From a virus: a stretch of DNA of 59,578 nt. The stretch covers positions 1 to 59,578 of IMG/VR virus record IMGVR_UViG_3300006802_000106; one strand, 5' to 3'. Numbering within the stretch: position 1 is the stretch's first letter; the number at the start of each line of letters is the position of its first letter. The position numbers and the translations under genes were made by a program. A model generated the notes under the pieces. The model saw only the letters and a list, made by a program, of their open reading frames with translations. It did no database searches and was not told the DNA's origin. Of this stretch, positions 38,244-45,509 are shown piece by piece.

Positions 38244-40213
38244 ATGATGCTGCAGTGGGACGATACCCGCGTGCGCGCCATGGACTGCGAGACTTCAGGG
38301 GTCAAACCTGAGTACGCTCTGCAGCCGTGGCGACACACCAAGGGCGAGATGTGGATCACCAGCTTCGTCCACCTGATCAAGGAGGGCGGCAAGTTCCGCG
38401 ACATCGGAGGGCTCGGTCTTCCGCTGGAGCGGCCGTCCGACGACCACGTCAAGAAGATGATCGCCGAGTTCTTTCGGGAGGTCGAGGAGAACGACCAGTA
38501 CGTGGTGGGGTGGAACCTCGCCTACGACGCGGCGGTGATGATCGCCTACGGGTTCGAGGAGGAGGTGTTCCGCACCAAGTGGCTTGACGGCATGCTGCTC
38601 TGGCGCCATTGGTTCATCGAGCCGGAGTACGACAAGGACCGGGGCAAGAAGAAACCCTACGGTCTGAAGGATTGTTTCGCCGAACTACTACCAGAGCTGC
38701 CGGCCTACAACGACGACATCGACTTCCACGACCCGGACCCGGCGGTCCGGCAAAGGCTCCACCGCTACAACGTGCGGGACAGCAAGGCGGCCTTCGGCTT
38801 CGCCCGCCACTGGTTCAAGTTGTTGCAGGAGTACCCTCAAAGGCTCAAGGCAGCGCTGATCGAGGCCGAGTGCATTCCGTTTATCGCGCAGGCCAACCTG
38901 CGTGGCATCCCCGTGGATACGCTCTATGCCAAGGAGCTGTCGGGGTGCAGAAGCTGCTCGCTGCCCAGAAGCTGGCGGTACTGGCTCCGGATGGGATCAC
39001 CGAGAAGATCGTCCGCTCACCGATCCAGCTGGCCAAGGTGCTGTACGACGACTGGAAGCTGCCGGTCTACGCCTACAATCCGCTGACCGAGACCCAGAAG
39101 AAGAAGGGGATGATTGAGGGCAACCGGTCGACAGACAAGGAGGCGCTCCATGAGCTGTCGTTCGTCGACCCCCGAGCCAAGCTGATCCACGAGTATCGAG
39201 GAGCACTGAACCAAGACACCAAGTTCGCCAAGGCGCCGCTGATCTCGGCCGAGTACAACGAGGATGGCCGGGTCCACCCGACGGCGATGATCTTCTCGAC
39301 CTACAGTGGTCGGATGACCTACGCGTCCGCTCAAACTGTCAGGTCTGACAAGGAGCGCGGGATCAAGGCGGCGTCCTACCCGATCGGGTTTGCGCTGCAT
39401 CAGGAGAAGCGCGAGAAGCACTTCCGCAACATCCTGATCGCGCCGCCCGGGTATGATCTGGTCGAGTTCGACGCCGCCGGTCAGGAGTTCCGGTGGATGG
39501 CCGAGGCGTCCGGTGACAAGACCATGAAGGAGCTGTGCGAGCCGGGTGAGGACCCGCACTCGTTCATGGGCGCCAGCATCGTCGAGCGTGACTATCGGGA
39601 GCTGATCCGGCTGTTCCACGAAGACGAGGAGCGAGCCGTTCAGGACCGCTATCTCGGGAAGTTCGCGAACCTCAGCTGCCAGTACCGGACGGGGAAGAAG
39701 AAGCTGCGGGCCAAGGCGCGTGTCGACTACGACATTCCGCTCGACGAAATGTCGGCGGCGCGGGTCCATACGAAGTACCAGCAGACCTATCCGGGCGTTC
39801 CGCGCTACTGGAAGACCGAGATCGCCAAGGTGCGCCGCCAAGGCTATCAGGAGACCTTCGCCGGCCGGCGTGTGCAGGTCGTCGGGAACTGGGACGGCGA
39901 GTGGGGCTGGTCGATGGGCTCCACTGCGATCAACTACAAAATTCAGGGCACCGGCGGCGACCAGAAGTATCTGGCGTTCAAGTGCATCAAGAACGTGGCC
40001 CGGAAGTACGGCGCGATCTTCGCGTGGGACCTGCATGACGGCCTGTACTGGTTCGTCCCGAGCGACAAGTCTCTGGCGTTCGCCGCCGAGGTGAAGGGCA
40101 TTCTGGACAACCTCCCATACCGTGAGGCTTGGGACTACGTGCCATCCGTGCCGATGCCGTGGGACTGCAAGATGGGCCGCATCTGGGGCGCAATGAAAGA
40201 GCCGACCTTCTAA
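38244..40213 (+). CDS. Family A DNA polymerase, apparent -1 frameshift near 38,944
   Basis: Two frames together encode one protein of about 656 residues. The first (38244-~38945) has the 3'-5' exonuclease: AMDCETSGVKPEYAL (D14/E16), YVVGWNLAYDAAVMIAYG and YNVRDSKAAFGFARHW. It then continues as DTLYAKELSG and goes out of frame. The next frame resumes with VQKLLAAQKLAVLAPDGITE and holds the polymerase: YDLVEFDAAGQEFRWMAEA (motif A), DRYLGKFANLSCQYRTGKKK (motif B) and FAWDLHDGLYWFV (motif C). One more G in the GGGG at 38942-38945 would restore the frame. Motif B lacks the usual aromatic and glycine, and motif C is LHDG instead of VHDE. Replicates phage DNA; either a real frameshift or a sequence error. 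Confidence 0.8.
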
Positions 40214-40242
40214 TTGACCTGAAGGTTCTGAACCACTATACT
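40214..40242 (+). promoter_or_regulatory. Strong candidate promoter with operator in the spacer
   Basis: TTGACC (40214-40219), 17-bp spacer, TATACT (40237-40242). The spacer contains the palindrome GGTTCTGAACC (40224-40234), like those at 31877 and 36578. It precedes the 56-residue gene at 40269. Confidence 0.75.
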
Positions 40243-40268
40243 CTTGGCTGAAGAATGAGAGGATCACC

Positions 40269-40439
40269 ATGCCAAAACTGTTCCTACGAAACACCATTAC
40301 CAACAAGCGTTACGAAATCCTGAGCAAGGACGCCAAGACCAACAAGCTGATGCTTAAGGGTCCGTCCGGACAGCCGTTCGAGCAGCCCTACGACAAAGAC
40401 TGGCTCAAGTCGAACAACTACGAGCTGGTGCAGGAATGA
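40269..40439 (+). CDS. Small basic protein, unknown (56 aa)
   Basis: Found by direct reading behind the 40214 promoter with GAGAGGATCACC as leader. The product (MPKLFLRNTITNKRYEILSK...) contains a NK.YEIL.KD..TNK..LKG pattern, an acidic/aromatic C-terminal part (FEQPYDKDWLKSNNYELVQE) and looks like a small beta domain. Its stop overlaps the next start (ATGA). Function unknown. Confidence 0.65.
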   Translation: MPKLFLRNTITNKRYEILSKDAKTNKLMLKGPSGQPFEQPYDKDWLKSNNYELVQE

Positions 40440-40528
40440 GCAACGACGCAACCGGACCGCTCGCCATCTTGTTGGTCTTCGTGGTTGGCTGGTTCCTTGG
40501 TATCCTGAGCGCCGATTTCATCCGGTGA
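40436..40528 (+). CDS. Very small membrane protein (30 aa)
   Basis: An ATG overlapping the previous stop, 30 codons. The product MSNDATGPLAILLVFVVGWF then LGILSADFIR is a single membrane helix. The overlap with a clearly placed upstream gene and the hydrophobic pattern support it. Function unknown. Confidence 0.55.
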   Translation: MSNDATGPLAILLVFVVGWFLGILSADFIR

Positions 40529-40540
40529 CAGGAGCCACCA

Positions 40541-40822
40541 ATGCCCAGCAGCCCGAACTACAAGCGTGACTACCAGCAGGAAATGAAGACCGCCGAGACT
40601 CGTGGAGAACGAGGCGGACCCAACAGCGGTAAAGCGAAGCGTGCCCGTGCCCGCCGGAAGGCACTGAAGCTGGGCATGGTCCGCAAGGGGCAGGACCTCG
40701 ACCACAAGAAGCCGATTTCCAAGGGCGGCTCCAATGCCGTCTCGAACCTCCGGGCGACAACGCCATCCGCGAACCGGTCGTTCCCCCGCAACAAGGATGG
40801 CAGCATGAAGTCGAACACATGA
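40541..40822 (+). CDS. HNH endonuclease-type protein (93 aa)
   Basis: Small and basic. It contains QDLDHKKPISKGGSNAVSNL followed by RATTPSANRSF, the HNH core: D54-H55, an asparagine near 69 and N78 in the last motif. Basic N-terminus (SGKAKRARARRKALKLG) would bind DNA. HNH proteins this short in phages are often homing-like nickases or packaging helpers. It overlaps the next gene as ATGA. Confidence 0.75.
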   Translation: MPSSPNYKRDYQQEMKTAETRGERGGPNSGKAKRARARRKALKLGMVRKGQDLDHKKPISKGGSNAVSNLRATTPSANRSFPRNKDGSMKSNT

Positions 40823-41205
40823 TCGTCATCGTCACAGGTGGTAGAGATTACCTCGACAAGCAGGCCGTGTTTCGGAAGCTGTCGCGGCTGAAGGAGGAGA
40901 ACCGGGGTCTGATCACGGTCGCGCAAGGTGAGTGCCCGACCGGCGCCGACGCGTTCGCCCGCGAGTGGTGCGACCTGAACGGTCTGGTCTGCGTCGGCTT
41001 CCGACCTCCGTGGAAACGCGCCAAGCTGGCCGCTGGACCGATCCGGAACGGGGTAATGGCAGCGTACATGGCTGCCCTGTCGAGAGCATTCTCGCGCCCC
41101 GCTGTGTGCGTCTGGTTCCCCGGCCGTCCCGGCGGCGGCACCGAGAACATGAAGACCGAGGCCGGCAAGGCCGGCATCCAGTTGATCGAAGGAGAGGCAC
41201 TGTGA
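40819..41205 (+). CDS. SLOG-superfamily (YspA/DUF2493-like) nucleotide-binding protein (128 aa)
   Basis: The start MIVIVTGGRDYLDKQAVFRK is the N-terminal GGRD loop of this family, and GECPTGADAFAREWCDLNG and FRPPWKRAKLAAGPIRNGVM are the nucleotide-binding motifs. The C-terminal PAVCVWFPGRPGGGTENMKT completes the Rossmann-like fold. SLOG proteins bind nucleotides or NAD-derived signals; some are linked to defence and others to nucleotide sugar processing. The phage role is unknown. Confidence 0.8.
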   Translation: MIVIVTGGRDYLDKQAVFRKLSRLKEENRGLITVAQGECPTGADAFAREWCDLNGLVCVGFRPPWKRAKLAAGPIRNGVMAAYMAALSRAFSRPAVCVWFPGRPGGGTENMKTEAGKAGIQLIEGEAL

Positions 41206-41450
41206 CCCAAACGCTACGAGATGAGTATTCGGCGAACCGCATGCACGATGAGACCTACGAGGAATACCTCGAACGGCTCGTGGGCCTGCTCCGGAACAAC
41301 GTGCGGCAGGCGGCCGGATGGTTCCGGGAGTACGAGGACAGCCACCAGCTGAAGGCCGACGCCGAGCCGCTGTACGCGAGGAAGGTCGCATTGCAGGACA
41401 AGGCCAACCGCAACCGGGACCGCGCCGCCCAGCTTGAGGCGCTGCTGTAG
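41202..41450 (+). CDS. Small helical protein, unknown (82 aa)
   Basis: A GTG start overlapping the previous stop (GTGA). Helical and charged: VTQTLRDEYSANRMHDETYE, YLERLVGLLRNNVRQAAGWF, ARKVALQDKANRNRDRAAQL. A coiled-coil dimer is likely. No family recognised. Confidence 0.6.
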   Translation: MTQTLRDEYSANRMHDETYEEYLERLVGLLRNNVRQAAGWFREYEDSHQLKADAEPLYARKVALQDKANRNRDRAAQLEALL

Positions 41451-41501
41451 CGTCTCACACCTTAACGAACCAACGAACTGATGAACCAAGGAGACTGACT
41501 G

Positions 41502-42038
41502 ATGCCACGCGTACACGTTGTCGAGAAAGCCCGCAAGGCCCGCCCGGAAGCCGGGATCGAGGTGGGTGACCGTTACTTCTACTGGACCAAACGCAGCGGA
41601 CCCTACACCAAGGGCCGCACGTACTACAGCAAGACCTACCCCAAGCCGTCGCAGCTGACCGGCTCCGCGTTCCTTCAGTCGGTGTACGCCCTGCAGGAGG
41701 AGATGAGCGCCTACTCCCCTGACAGCGATCTGGAGAGCGTGCGCGACGACTGGGCGCAGCGCATCCGGGAGATCGGGGAGGAGTGTCAGGAGAAGCTGGA
41801 CAACATGCCGGAGGGGCTCCAGCAGGGGTCGACCGGAGAGCTTCTCCAAGAGCGCATCGACGCGATGGAGAACTGGGCCAGCGAGATCGAAGGTGTGAAC
41901 ATCCCGGACCGCAAGGACTACATCGAGGCCGAGGATGACGGCGAAGATGAGGACGACACCGAGGACGCGGAGAACCGCTACCAGTCGGCGCTGGACGAAG
42001 CGTACAGCGAGATCACCGGCGCCGACCCGGGGGTCTGA
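41502..42038 (+). CDS. Conserved phage protein with basic N-terminus and acidic tail (178 aa)
   Basis: The N-terminal half has GDRYFYWTKRSGPYTKGRTY and YSKTYPKPSQLTGSAFLQSV; a helix (DDWAQRIREIGEECQEKLDN) follows, then an acidic C-terminus (YIEAEDDGEDEDDTEDAENR). The 'YYSKTYPKPSQLT' pattern recurs in phage proteins of unknown function. Its place in the replication block suggests nucleic-acid work. Confidence 0.65.
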   Translation: MPRVHVVEKARKARPEAGIEVGDRYFYWTKRSGPYTKGRTYYSKTYPKPSQLTGSAFLQSVYALQEEMSAYSPDSDLESVRDDWAQRIREIGEECQEKLDNMPEGLQQGSTGELLQERIDAMENWASEIEGVNIPDRKDYIEAEDDGEDEDDTEDAENRYQSALDEAYSEITGADPGV

Positions 42039-42064
42039 CGTGCGCGAACGCAACGGAGCCAGCC

Positions 42065-42298
42065 ATGAATGAAGCCATCAAGAACGCCGAGGCAGTGCCA
42101 GAGCGCATCCGCCGCATCAATCAGACCCACTCGCGGGATTTAACCGTCGAGGACCTGATTTGGTGTCTCGAAGAACGCGGGGCTTTATTCCCGCATGTCC
42201 GCGCAGAGATCGCCAAGCGCCTGACTCACATTGGGACTGTGCCCGAGGATGTGGAGCAGGTGGTTGCGGCGTTGGAAGCCGAGGTGCCAATCGGCTAG
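42065..42298 (+). CDS. Small protein, unknown (77 aa)
   Basis: Helical: MNEAIKNAEAVPERIRRINQ, SRDLTVEDLIWCLEERGALF, HVRAEIAKRLTHIGTVPEDV. Length and pattern fit a small three-helix domain. The gene ends two bases before the next start. No function assigned. Confidence 0.6.
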   Translation: MNEAIKNAEAVPERIRRINQTHSRDLTVEDLIWCLEERGALFPHVRAEIAKRLTHIGTVPEDVEQVVAALEAEVPIG

Positions 42299-42300
42299 CC

Positions 42301-42498
42301 ATGCAGGCGGCGCTAGCTGACGCACTCGCCGAACTAACCGCCCTCCGCGCCGAACTGGCCAGCGCGCGGGAGCGAGCCGAGAGGGCGGAGGCGGCGTTGG
42401 CCGTGTACCACGCGCAGGATGAGTTATTCGCCGCGATAACCGACATCGCCAACAGCGGCGTTGACCTTGAGGAACTGGAGACCGCGCAATCCACCTGA
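42301..42498 (+). CDS. Coiled-coil protein (65 aa)
   Basis: The frame opens earlier, but the ATG at 42301 (MQAALADALAELTALRAELA) begins a typical coiled coil of leucine heptads, followed by SARERAERAEAALAVYHAQD and a short acidic end. The earlier codons are a shadow of the previous gene. It precedes the operator-promoter. Unknown function; dimerisation is likely. Confidence 0.6.
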   Translation: MQAALADALAELTALRAELASARERAERAEAALAVYHAQDELFAAITDIANSGVDLEELETAQST

Positions 42499-42545
42499 AA
42501 AAGATGCGCGCTGCGCTCGCCGCAAAAAGACGTGAAGATTGGCAC

Positions 42546-42577
42546 TTGACAGGCACGTCATAATGTCGTATTATGAC
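42546..42577 (+). promoter_or_regulatory. Near-consensus promoter with 8-bp inverted-repeat operator
   Basis: TTGACA (42546-42551), 17-bp spacer, TATTAT (42569-42574). GTCATAAT (42557-42564) and ATTATGAC (42570-42577) are perfect inverted arms 5 bp apart, one in the spacer and one covering the -10. A repressor bound there would block transcription. A second TTGACA at 42583 might be a further -35. It precedes the operon 42621-43255, which encodes an HTH protein. Confidence 0.8.
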
Positions 42578-42620
42578 AGAATTGACAATCAGGCCAATGG
42601 CCATATCTGAGGAGGATAAG

Positions 42621-42884
42621 ATGACCGTTTTGAAACTGCCGCCACGTTTCTGGGGTGACCACTACGAGCGTTGCGCCGGAAACCCGGGCAAGCGCCGCGA
42701 AGTGAAAGTCGCCAAGGGGTATGTGGTTGTCGAATTGGACGCGGATGCGCTGGAGGACTTGGTGTCGGATGCCGAGTACTACGGCGGCGATTTCGCGCCG
42801 GACTGGAGCGGTGGCGGCGGGATCAGGGCGTCTGCCCGCGCCACGATCCGCGCACTTGAGAGGCAGGGCGTTGTCGCCAACTGA
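42621..42884 (+). CDS. Small protein of the HTH operon, unknown (87 aa)
   Basis: The ATG at 42621 follows GAGGAGGATAAG, an excellent ribosome-binding site, and is preferred to the earlier in-frame start. The product MTVLKLPPRFWGDHYERCAG and GYVVVELDADALEDLVSDAE form a beta-helix layout with an Arg-rich C-terminal part (RASARATIRALERQGVVAN). The strong promoter, leader and overlap with the HTH gene suggest a toxin-antitoxin-like or switch cassette, though no toxin family is recognised. Confidence 0.65.
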   Translation: MTVLKLPPRFWGDHYERCAGNPGKRREVKVAKGYVVVELDADALEDLVSDAEYYGGDFAPDWSGGGGIRASARATIRALERQGVVAN

Positions 42885-43065
42885 AATCAGAGGCATTAGG
42901 CGCAGGCTGGGGTTATCGCAGACCCAGCTTTCCGCTTACCTAGGGATCGCCAGTGCGCGCACGGTGCAGCGGTGGGAGTCCGGCGATGTTCCAATCACCG
43001 GGCCTGCCGCTCGCTGCCTGCAATACATGGCCCTGCATGGGCTGATGGACGATGACCATGTTTGA
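42871..43065 (+). CDS. HTH transcriptional regulator (64 aa), TTG start
   Basis: A TTG at 42871 with GAGAGGCAGGG upstream and 14 bp overlap with the previous gene gives (M)SPTEIRGIRRRLGLSQTQLS, then AYLGIASARTVQRWESGDVP. This is a classic XRE/Cro-type helix-turn-helix: LSQTQLSAYLGI is the first helix-turn and RTVQRWESG the recognition helix. Length fits the family of small antitoxin-like or repressor proteins. The palindromic operator at 42557-42577 upstream of its operon makes autoregulation likely. Confidence 0.75.
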   Translation: MSPTEIRGIRRRLGLSQTQLSAYLGIASARTVQRWESGDVPITGPAARCLQYMALHGLMDDDHV

Positions 43066-43255
43066 TGTTGAAGCAGCGGCCAAGCTGTCCAGCCCGGAGA
43101 TGCGCGCGAGGGTGGCGAGGGCGATATGCCACCAGCCGGGAAGTCTTTGTCGGGGGTTCTGTCATATGCGGCGATGCCCCACAGCCATTGACCGGCACGG
43201 TGCCGACGCCGACGCCGCCCTTGCCGAGATCACCGCCGCGCTGACAGAGGAGTAG
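43052..43255 (+). CDS. Small protein with cysteines, unknown (67 aa)
   Basis: Begins inside the end of the HTH gene (ATG at 43052; another at 43058). MFDVEAAAKLSSPEMRARVA, a cysteine-rich middle with ICHQPGSLCRGFCHMRRC, and helical C-terminus (ADAALAEITAALTEE). Four cysteines suggest a zinc site. It is the last gene of the HTH operon and the next gene follows closely. Confidence 0.5.
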   Translation: MTMFDVEAAAKLSSPEMRARVARAICHQPGSLCRGFCHMRRCPTAIDRHGADADAALAEITAALTEE

Positions 43256-43258
43256 ACG

Positions 43259-43690
43259 ATGGACTGGGACCACCGAATGCTGGGACTGGCGCGGCATGTC
43301 GCCGACTGGTCCAAGGACCCATCCACAAAGGTCGGAGCGGTCATTTCCCGGCCGGACCGGACGATCGTGTCGATCGGGTTCAACGGGTTTCCCCGCCGCG
43401 TCGAGGACAAGCCTCACCGGCTGCTGGACCGGGATATGAAGCTGGCACTGACTGTCCACGCCGAACTGAACGCGATCCTGACCGCGCGCCAGATCGTCGA
43501 AGGGTTCACGATCTACACTTGGCCGCTGATGCCGTGCTCGCACTGTGCCGGCGCTATCATCCAGTCAGGTCTGAAGCGTGTCGTGTCGCCCGCCGACATC
43601 CCTGATCGCTGGCTGGAGAGTATGTCGTTCTCTGCCGAGATATTCCGCGAAGCCGGGGTCGTGCTGGAACGGTTGACAGGAATACCGTAA
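43259..43690 (+). CDS. Deoxycytidylate (dCMP) deaminase (143 aa)
   Basis: A cytidine-deaminase-fold enzyme: WDHRMLGLARHVADWSKDPS, ISRPDRTIVSIGFNGFPRRV, and zinc ligands H67 in TVHAELNAIL (E69 is the proton shuttle), C93 and C96 in PLMPCSHCAGAIIQSG. The sequence matches phage dCMP deaminases, which convert dCMP to dUMP and so feed thymidylate synthesis. No thymidylate synthase is found in this window, so it would depend on the host enzyme. About 143 residues is the usual size. Confidence 0.9.
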   Translation: MDWDHRMLGLARHVADWSKDPSTKVGAVISRPDRTIVSIGFNGFPRRVEDKPHRLLDRDMKLALTVHAELNAILTARQIVEGFTIYTWPLMPCSHCAGAIIQSGLKRVVSPADIPDRWLESMSFSAEIFREAGVVLERLTGIP

Positions 43691-43691
43691 G

Positions 43692-43720
43692 CTGACAACC
43701 TGAAGCTACAAACCATAACT
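43692..43720 (+). promoter_or_regulatory. Candidate promoter for the exonuclease operon
   Basis: CTGACA (43692-43697), 17-bp spacer, ATAACT (43715-43720), shortly upstream of the exonuclease start at 43735. ACCATAAC is shared with the promoter at 34440. A second TTGACA lies at 43674 inside the deaminase gene. Confidence 0.5.
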
Positions 43721-43734
43721 TGTCGGAGACTGAC

Positions 43735-44310
43735 ATGACCAAACATGTGATGGTCGACCTCGAAACATGGTCGACCGAGCAGAACGCCGTCCTCGTCGCC
43801 ATCGGCGCCGTCGAGTTCGACCCGAACGATTTCGGAGACCCGGCGGACGAACGCGTCGCCCGGATGAAGACCTTCTACCAGACCATCGACCCCGAGACGT
43901 TTGACAGCGCCTTCCACATCAGCGCCAGCACCATGAAGTGGTGGATGTCCCCCGAGCGGGACGATGCGCGTCGGCGGCTCTGGCGCGACTGGGACGAGGG
44001 CGCGTGCGAGGCCGGCATCGCGATCACGGAGTTCGCCAGCTGGTGCAAGGCAGACAGCGACGACGGGCTGCGGGTCTACGGCAACGGCGCCATGTTTGAC
44101 AACACCAAGGTCCAGTGGGCGCACAAGCACTACACCGGGTGGGACGCGTGGGCCTTCTACGAGGACGGCTGCTATCGCACCATCAAGGGGCTCGCGCCCG
44201 ACCTGAAGCTGGAACGCTGGGGCACGTTCCACCATGCGCTCGACGATGCGATCTCGCAGGCCCTGCACATGCAGGCCGTACTGGCGCGACTGGGGATCAA
44301 GCTGTCATGA
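43735..44310 (+). CDS. DEDD 3'-5' exonuclease (191 aa)
   Basis: The start MTKHVMVDLETWSTEQNAVL carries the DxE catalytic pair (D8, E10). The central IDPETFDSAFHISASTMKWW and RVYGNGAMFDNTKVQWAHKH give the second motif, and TFHHALDDAISQALHMQAVL gives the final H...D (DEDDh). The family is seen in phages as exonuclease VIII / RNase T-like proteins acting in recombination or DNA repair. It has an overlapping neighbour (ATGA). Confidence 0.8.
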   Translation: MTKHVMVDLETWSTEQNAVLVAIGAVEFDPNDFGDPADERVARMKTFYQTIDPETFDSAFHISASTMKWWMSPERDDARRRLWRDWDEGACEAGIAITEFASWCKADSDDGLRVYGNGAMFDNTKVQWAHKHYTGWDAWAFYEDGCYRTIKGLAPDLKLERWGTFHHALDDAISQALHMQAVLARLGIKLS

Positions 44311-44549
44311 CGTCGGACGACTACGAGATCGAGAGCGACATCCCGATCCCGCCGGCACGGTGGGGTGGAGGGCGGCCGAAAACACCGGTCTACCCCTTCT
44401 CCCGGATGGAGGTCGGCGACAGTTTCCTTGTGCCGGTCGAGAAGACCTTGCTGGTGATGCACGCAGCGCGCGGTCGGCGGAAACGGACGCATGAGGAGTA
44501 TGCCACCCGGCAGGTCGACGGCGGTCTGCGCATCTGGAGGATCAAGTGA
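44307..44549 (+). CDS. Small conserved phage protein, second MxVGDSF family member (80 aa)
   Basis: Paralogue of the product at 36613-36909: DYEIESDIPIPPARWGGGRP, TPVYPFSRMEVGDSFLVPVE, and RTHEEYATRQVDGGLRIWRI. It looks like the full canonical form, while the first copy is longer and more diverged. In many phages such a protein sits next to replication genes. Function unknown. It overlaps both neighbours by four bases. Confidence 0.7.
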   Translation: MTSDDYEIESDIPIPPARWGGGRPKTPVYPFSRMEVGDSFLVPVEKTLLVMHAARGRRKRTHEEYATRQVDGGLRIWRIK

Positions 44550-45286
44550 CGCAGCCACTACCTTGGAGCCACACTCGGCTGACGACGTTCAAGAACTGTC
44601 CCTACAGGTATTACGAGGAGACGGTTCTCAAGAAGCACCCCTATGTGGAAGGTCCTGAGCAGAAGTGGGGCAACTTCGTCCACAAGGCGTTCGAGGATCG
44701 CGTCGCCAAGAACAAGCCGCTCCCGCAGGAACTGCGGGAGCACGACGCTCATCTGGATCGACTGATCAACCTGCCGGGCGAGCTGATGTTCGCGGAACAG
44801 AAGATCGCGCTGCGGCGGGTCCGGACCGAGCGGGGCGTTGAGATCGTGCCTTGCGGATACTGGGAGAAGGAGGGCGGCAAGGATGTCGTCTGGTATCGCG
44901 GCCAGATCGACTTCATGAAAATCTGGACGCCGCCTGACGACTGCGCGGTCGCCCTGATCGAGGACTACAAGACCGGCAAGATCAAGAACGACTTCGGCCA
45001 GTTGAAGCTGTTCGCCCTGTGGGTGTTTGCGAAGTACCCGCAGGTCATGTCCGTCACGGCCCAGTTCTACTGGACGACCGACAAGACCACACCGAAGGAA
45101 CTGTACACACGTGAGCAGATACCCCAGCTCTGGGGAGAGTTCGCGCCGGACCTGAAGCAGTACGTCGAGGCGTTCAAGACCGACACGTGGCAGAAGCGCC
45201 AGTCCGGACTTTGCGGCTGGTGCCCGGTCAAGGACTGCGAGCACTGGTTCGACGGACCCGCGAGGAAAGCAGCAAGAGGAGGTTAG
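44546..45286 (+). CDS. RecB/Cas4-like PD-(D/E)XK nuclease (246 aa)
   Basis: A GTG start overlapping the previous stop. WSHTRLTTFKNCPYRYYEET and KWGNFVHKAFEDRVAKNKPL are the N-terminal Cas4/AddB-like motifs. The catalytic core is YRGQIDFMKIW (D) followed by ALIEDYKTGKIKNDFGQLKL (E.Y.K). A cysteine group CGWCPVKDCEHW near the C-terminus, with the N-terminal cysteine, could hold an iron-sulphur cluster as in Cas4. Likely a 5' single-strand exonuclease in recombination or replication. Confidence 0.8.
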   Translation: MTQPLPWSHTRLTTFKNCPYRYYEETVLKKHPYVEGPEQKWGNFVHKAFEDRVAKNKPLPQELREHDAHLDRLINLPGELMFAEQKIALRRVRTERGVEIVPCGYWEKEGGKDVVWYRGQIDFMKIWTPPDDCAVALIEDYKTGKIKNDFGQLKLFALWVFAKYPQVMSVTAQFYWTTDKTTPKELYTREQIPQLWGEFAPDLKQYVEAFKTDTWQKRQSGLCGWCPVKDCEHWFDGPARKAARGG

Positions 45287-45287
45287 G

Positions 45288-45509
45288 ATGACCAAACCAA
45301 AATTACCCGGGTGCTACATCGCGGTCGAGGATGACGCTGGGTACACCCAGTACTTCGCCGCCGCCAAGTACATGATGCGACCGAGCGGACATCTTGAGTT
45401 GCTGGACGCAGAAGACGTGCCAGTTGCGATATTCGCCCCGGAAAAGTGGGCGCACGCTCATCGATCAGTGTTTTACTTGGATTGTCAGCCTGACGAGGAG
45501 CCTGACTGA
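45288..45509 (+). CDS. Small protein, unknown (73 aa)
   Basis: Starts one base after the RecB-like stop. Product MTKPKLPGCYIAVEDDAGYT, QYFAAAKYMMRPSGHLELLD, AHRSVFYLDCQPDEEPD: a small beta-rich protein with two cysteines. Last A of TGA overlaps the next ATG. Function unknown. Confidence 0.6.
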   Translation: MTKPKLPGCYIAVEDDAGYTQYFAAAKYMMRPSGHLELLDAEDVPVAIFAPEKWAHAHRSVFYLDCQPDEEPD

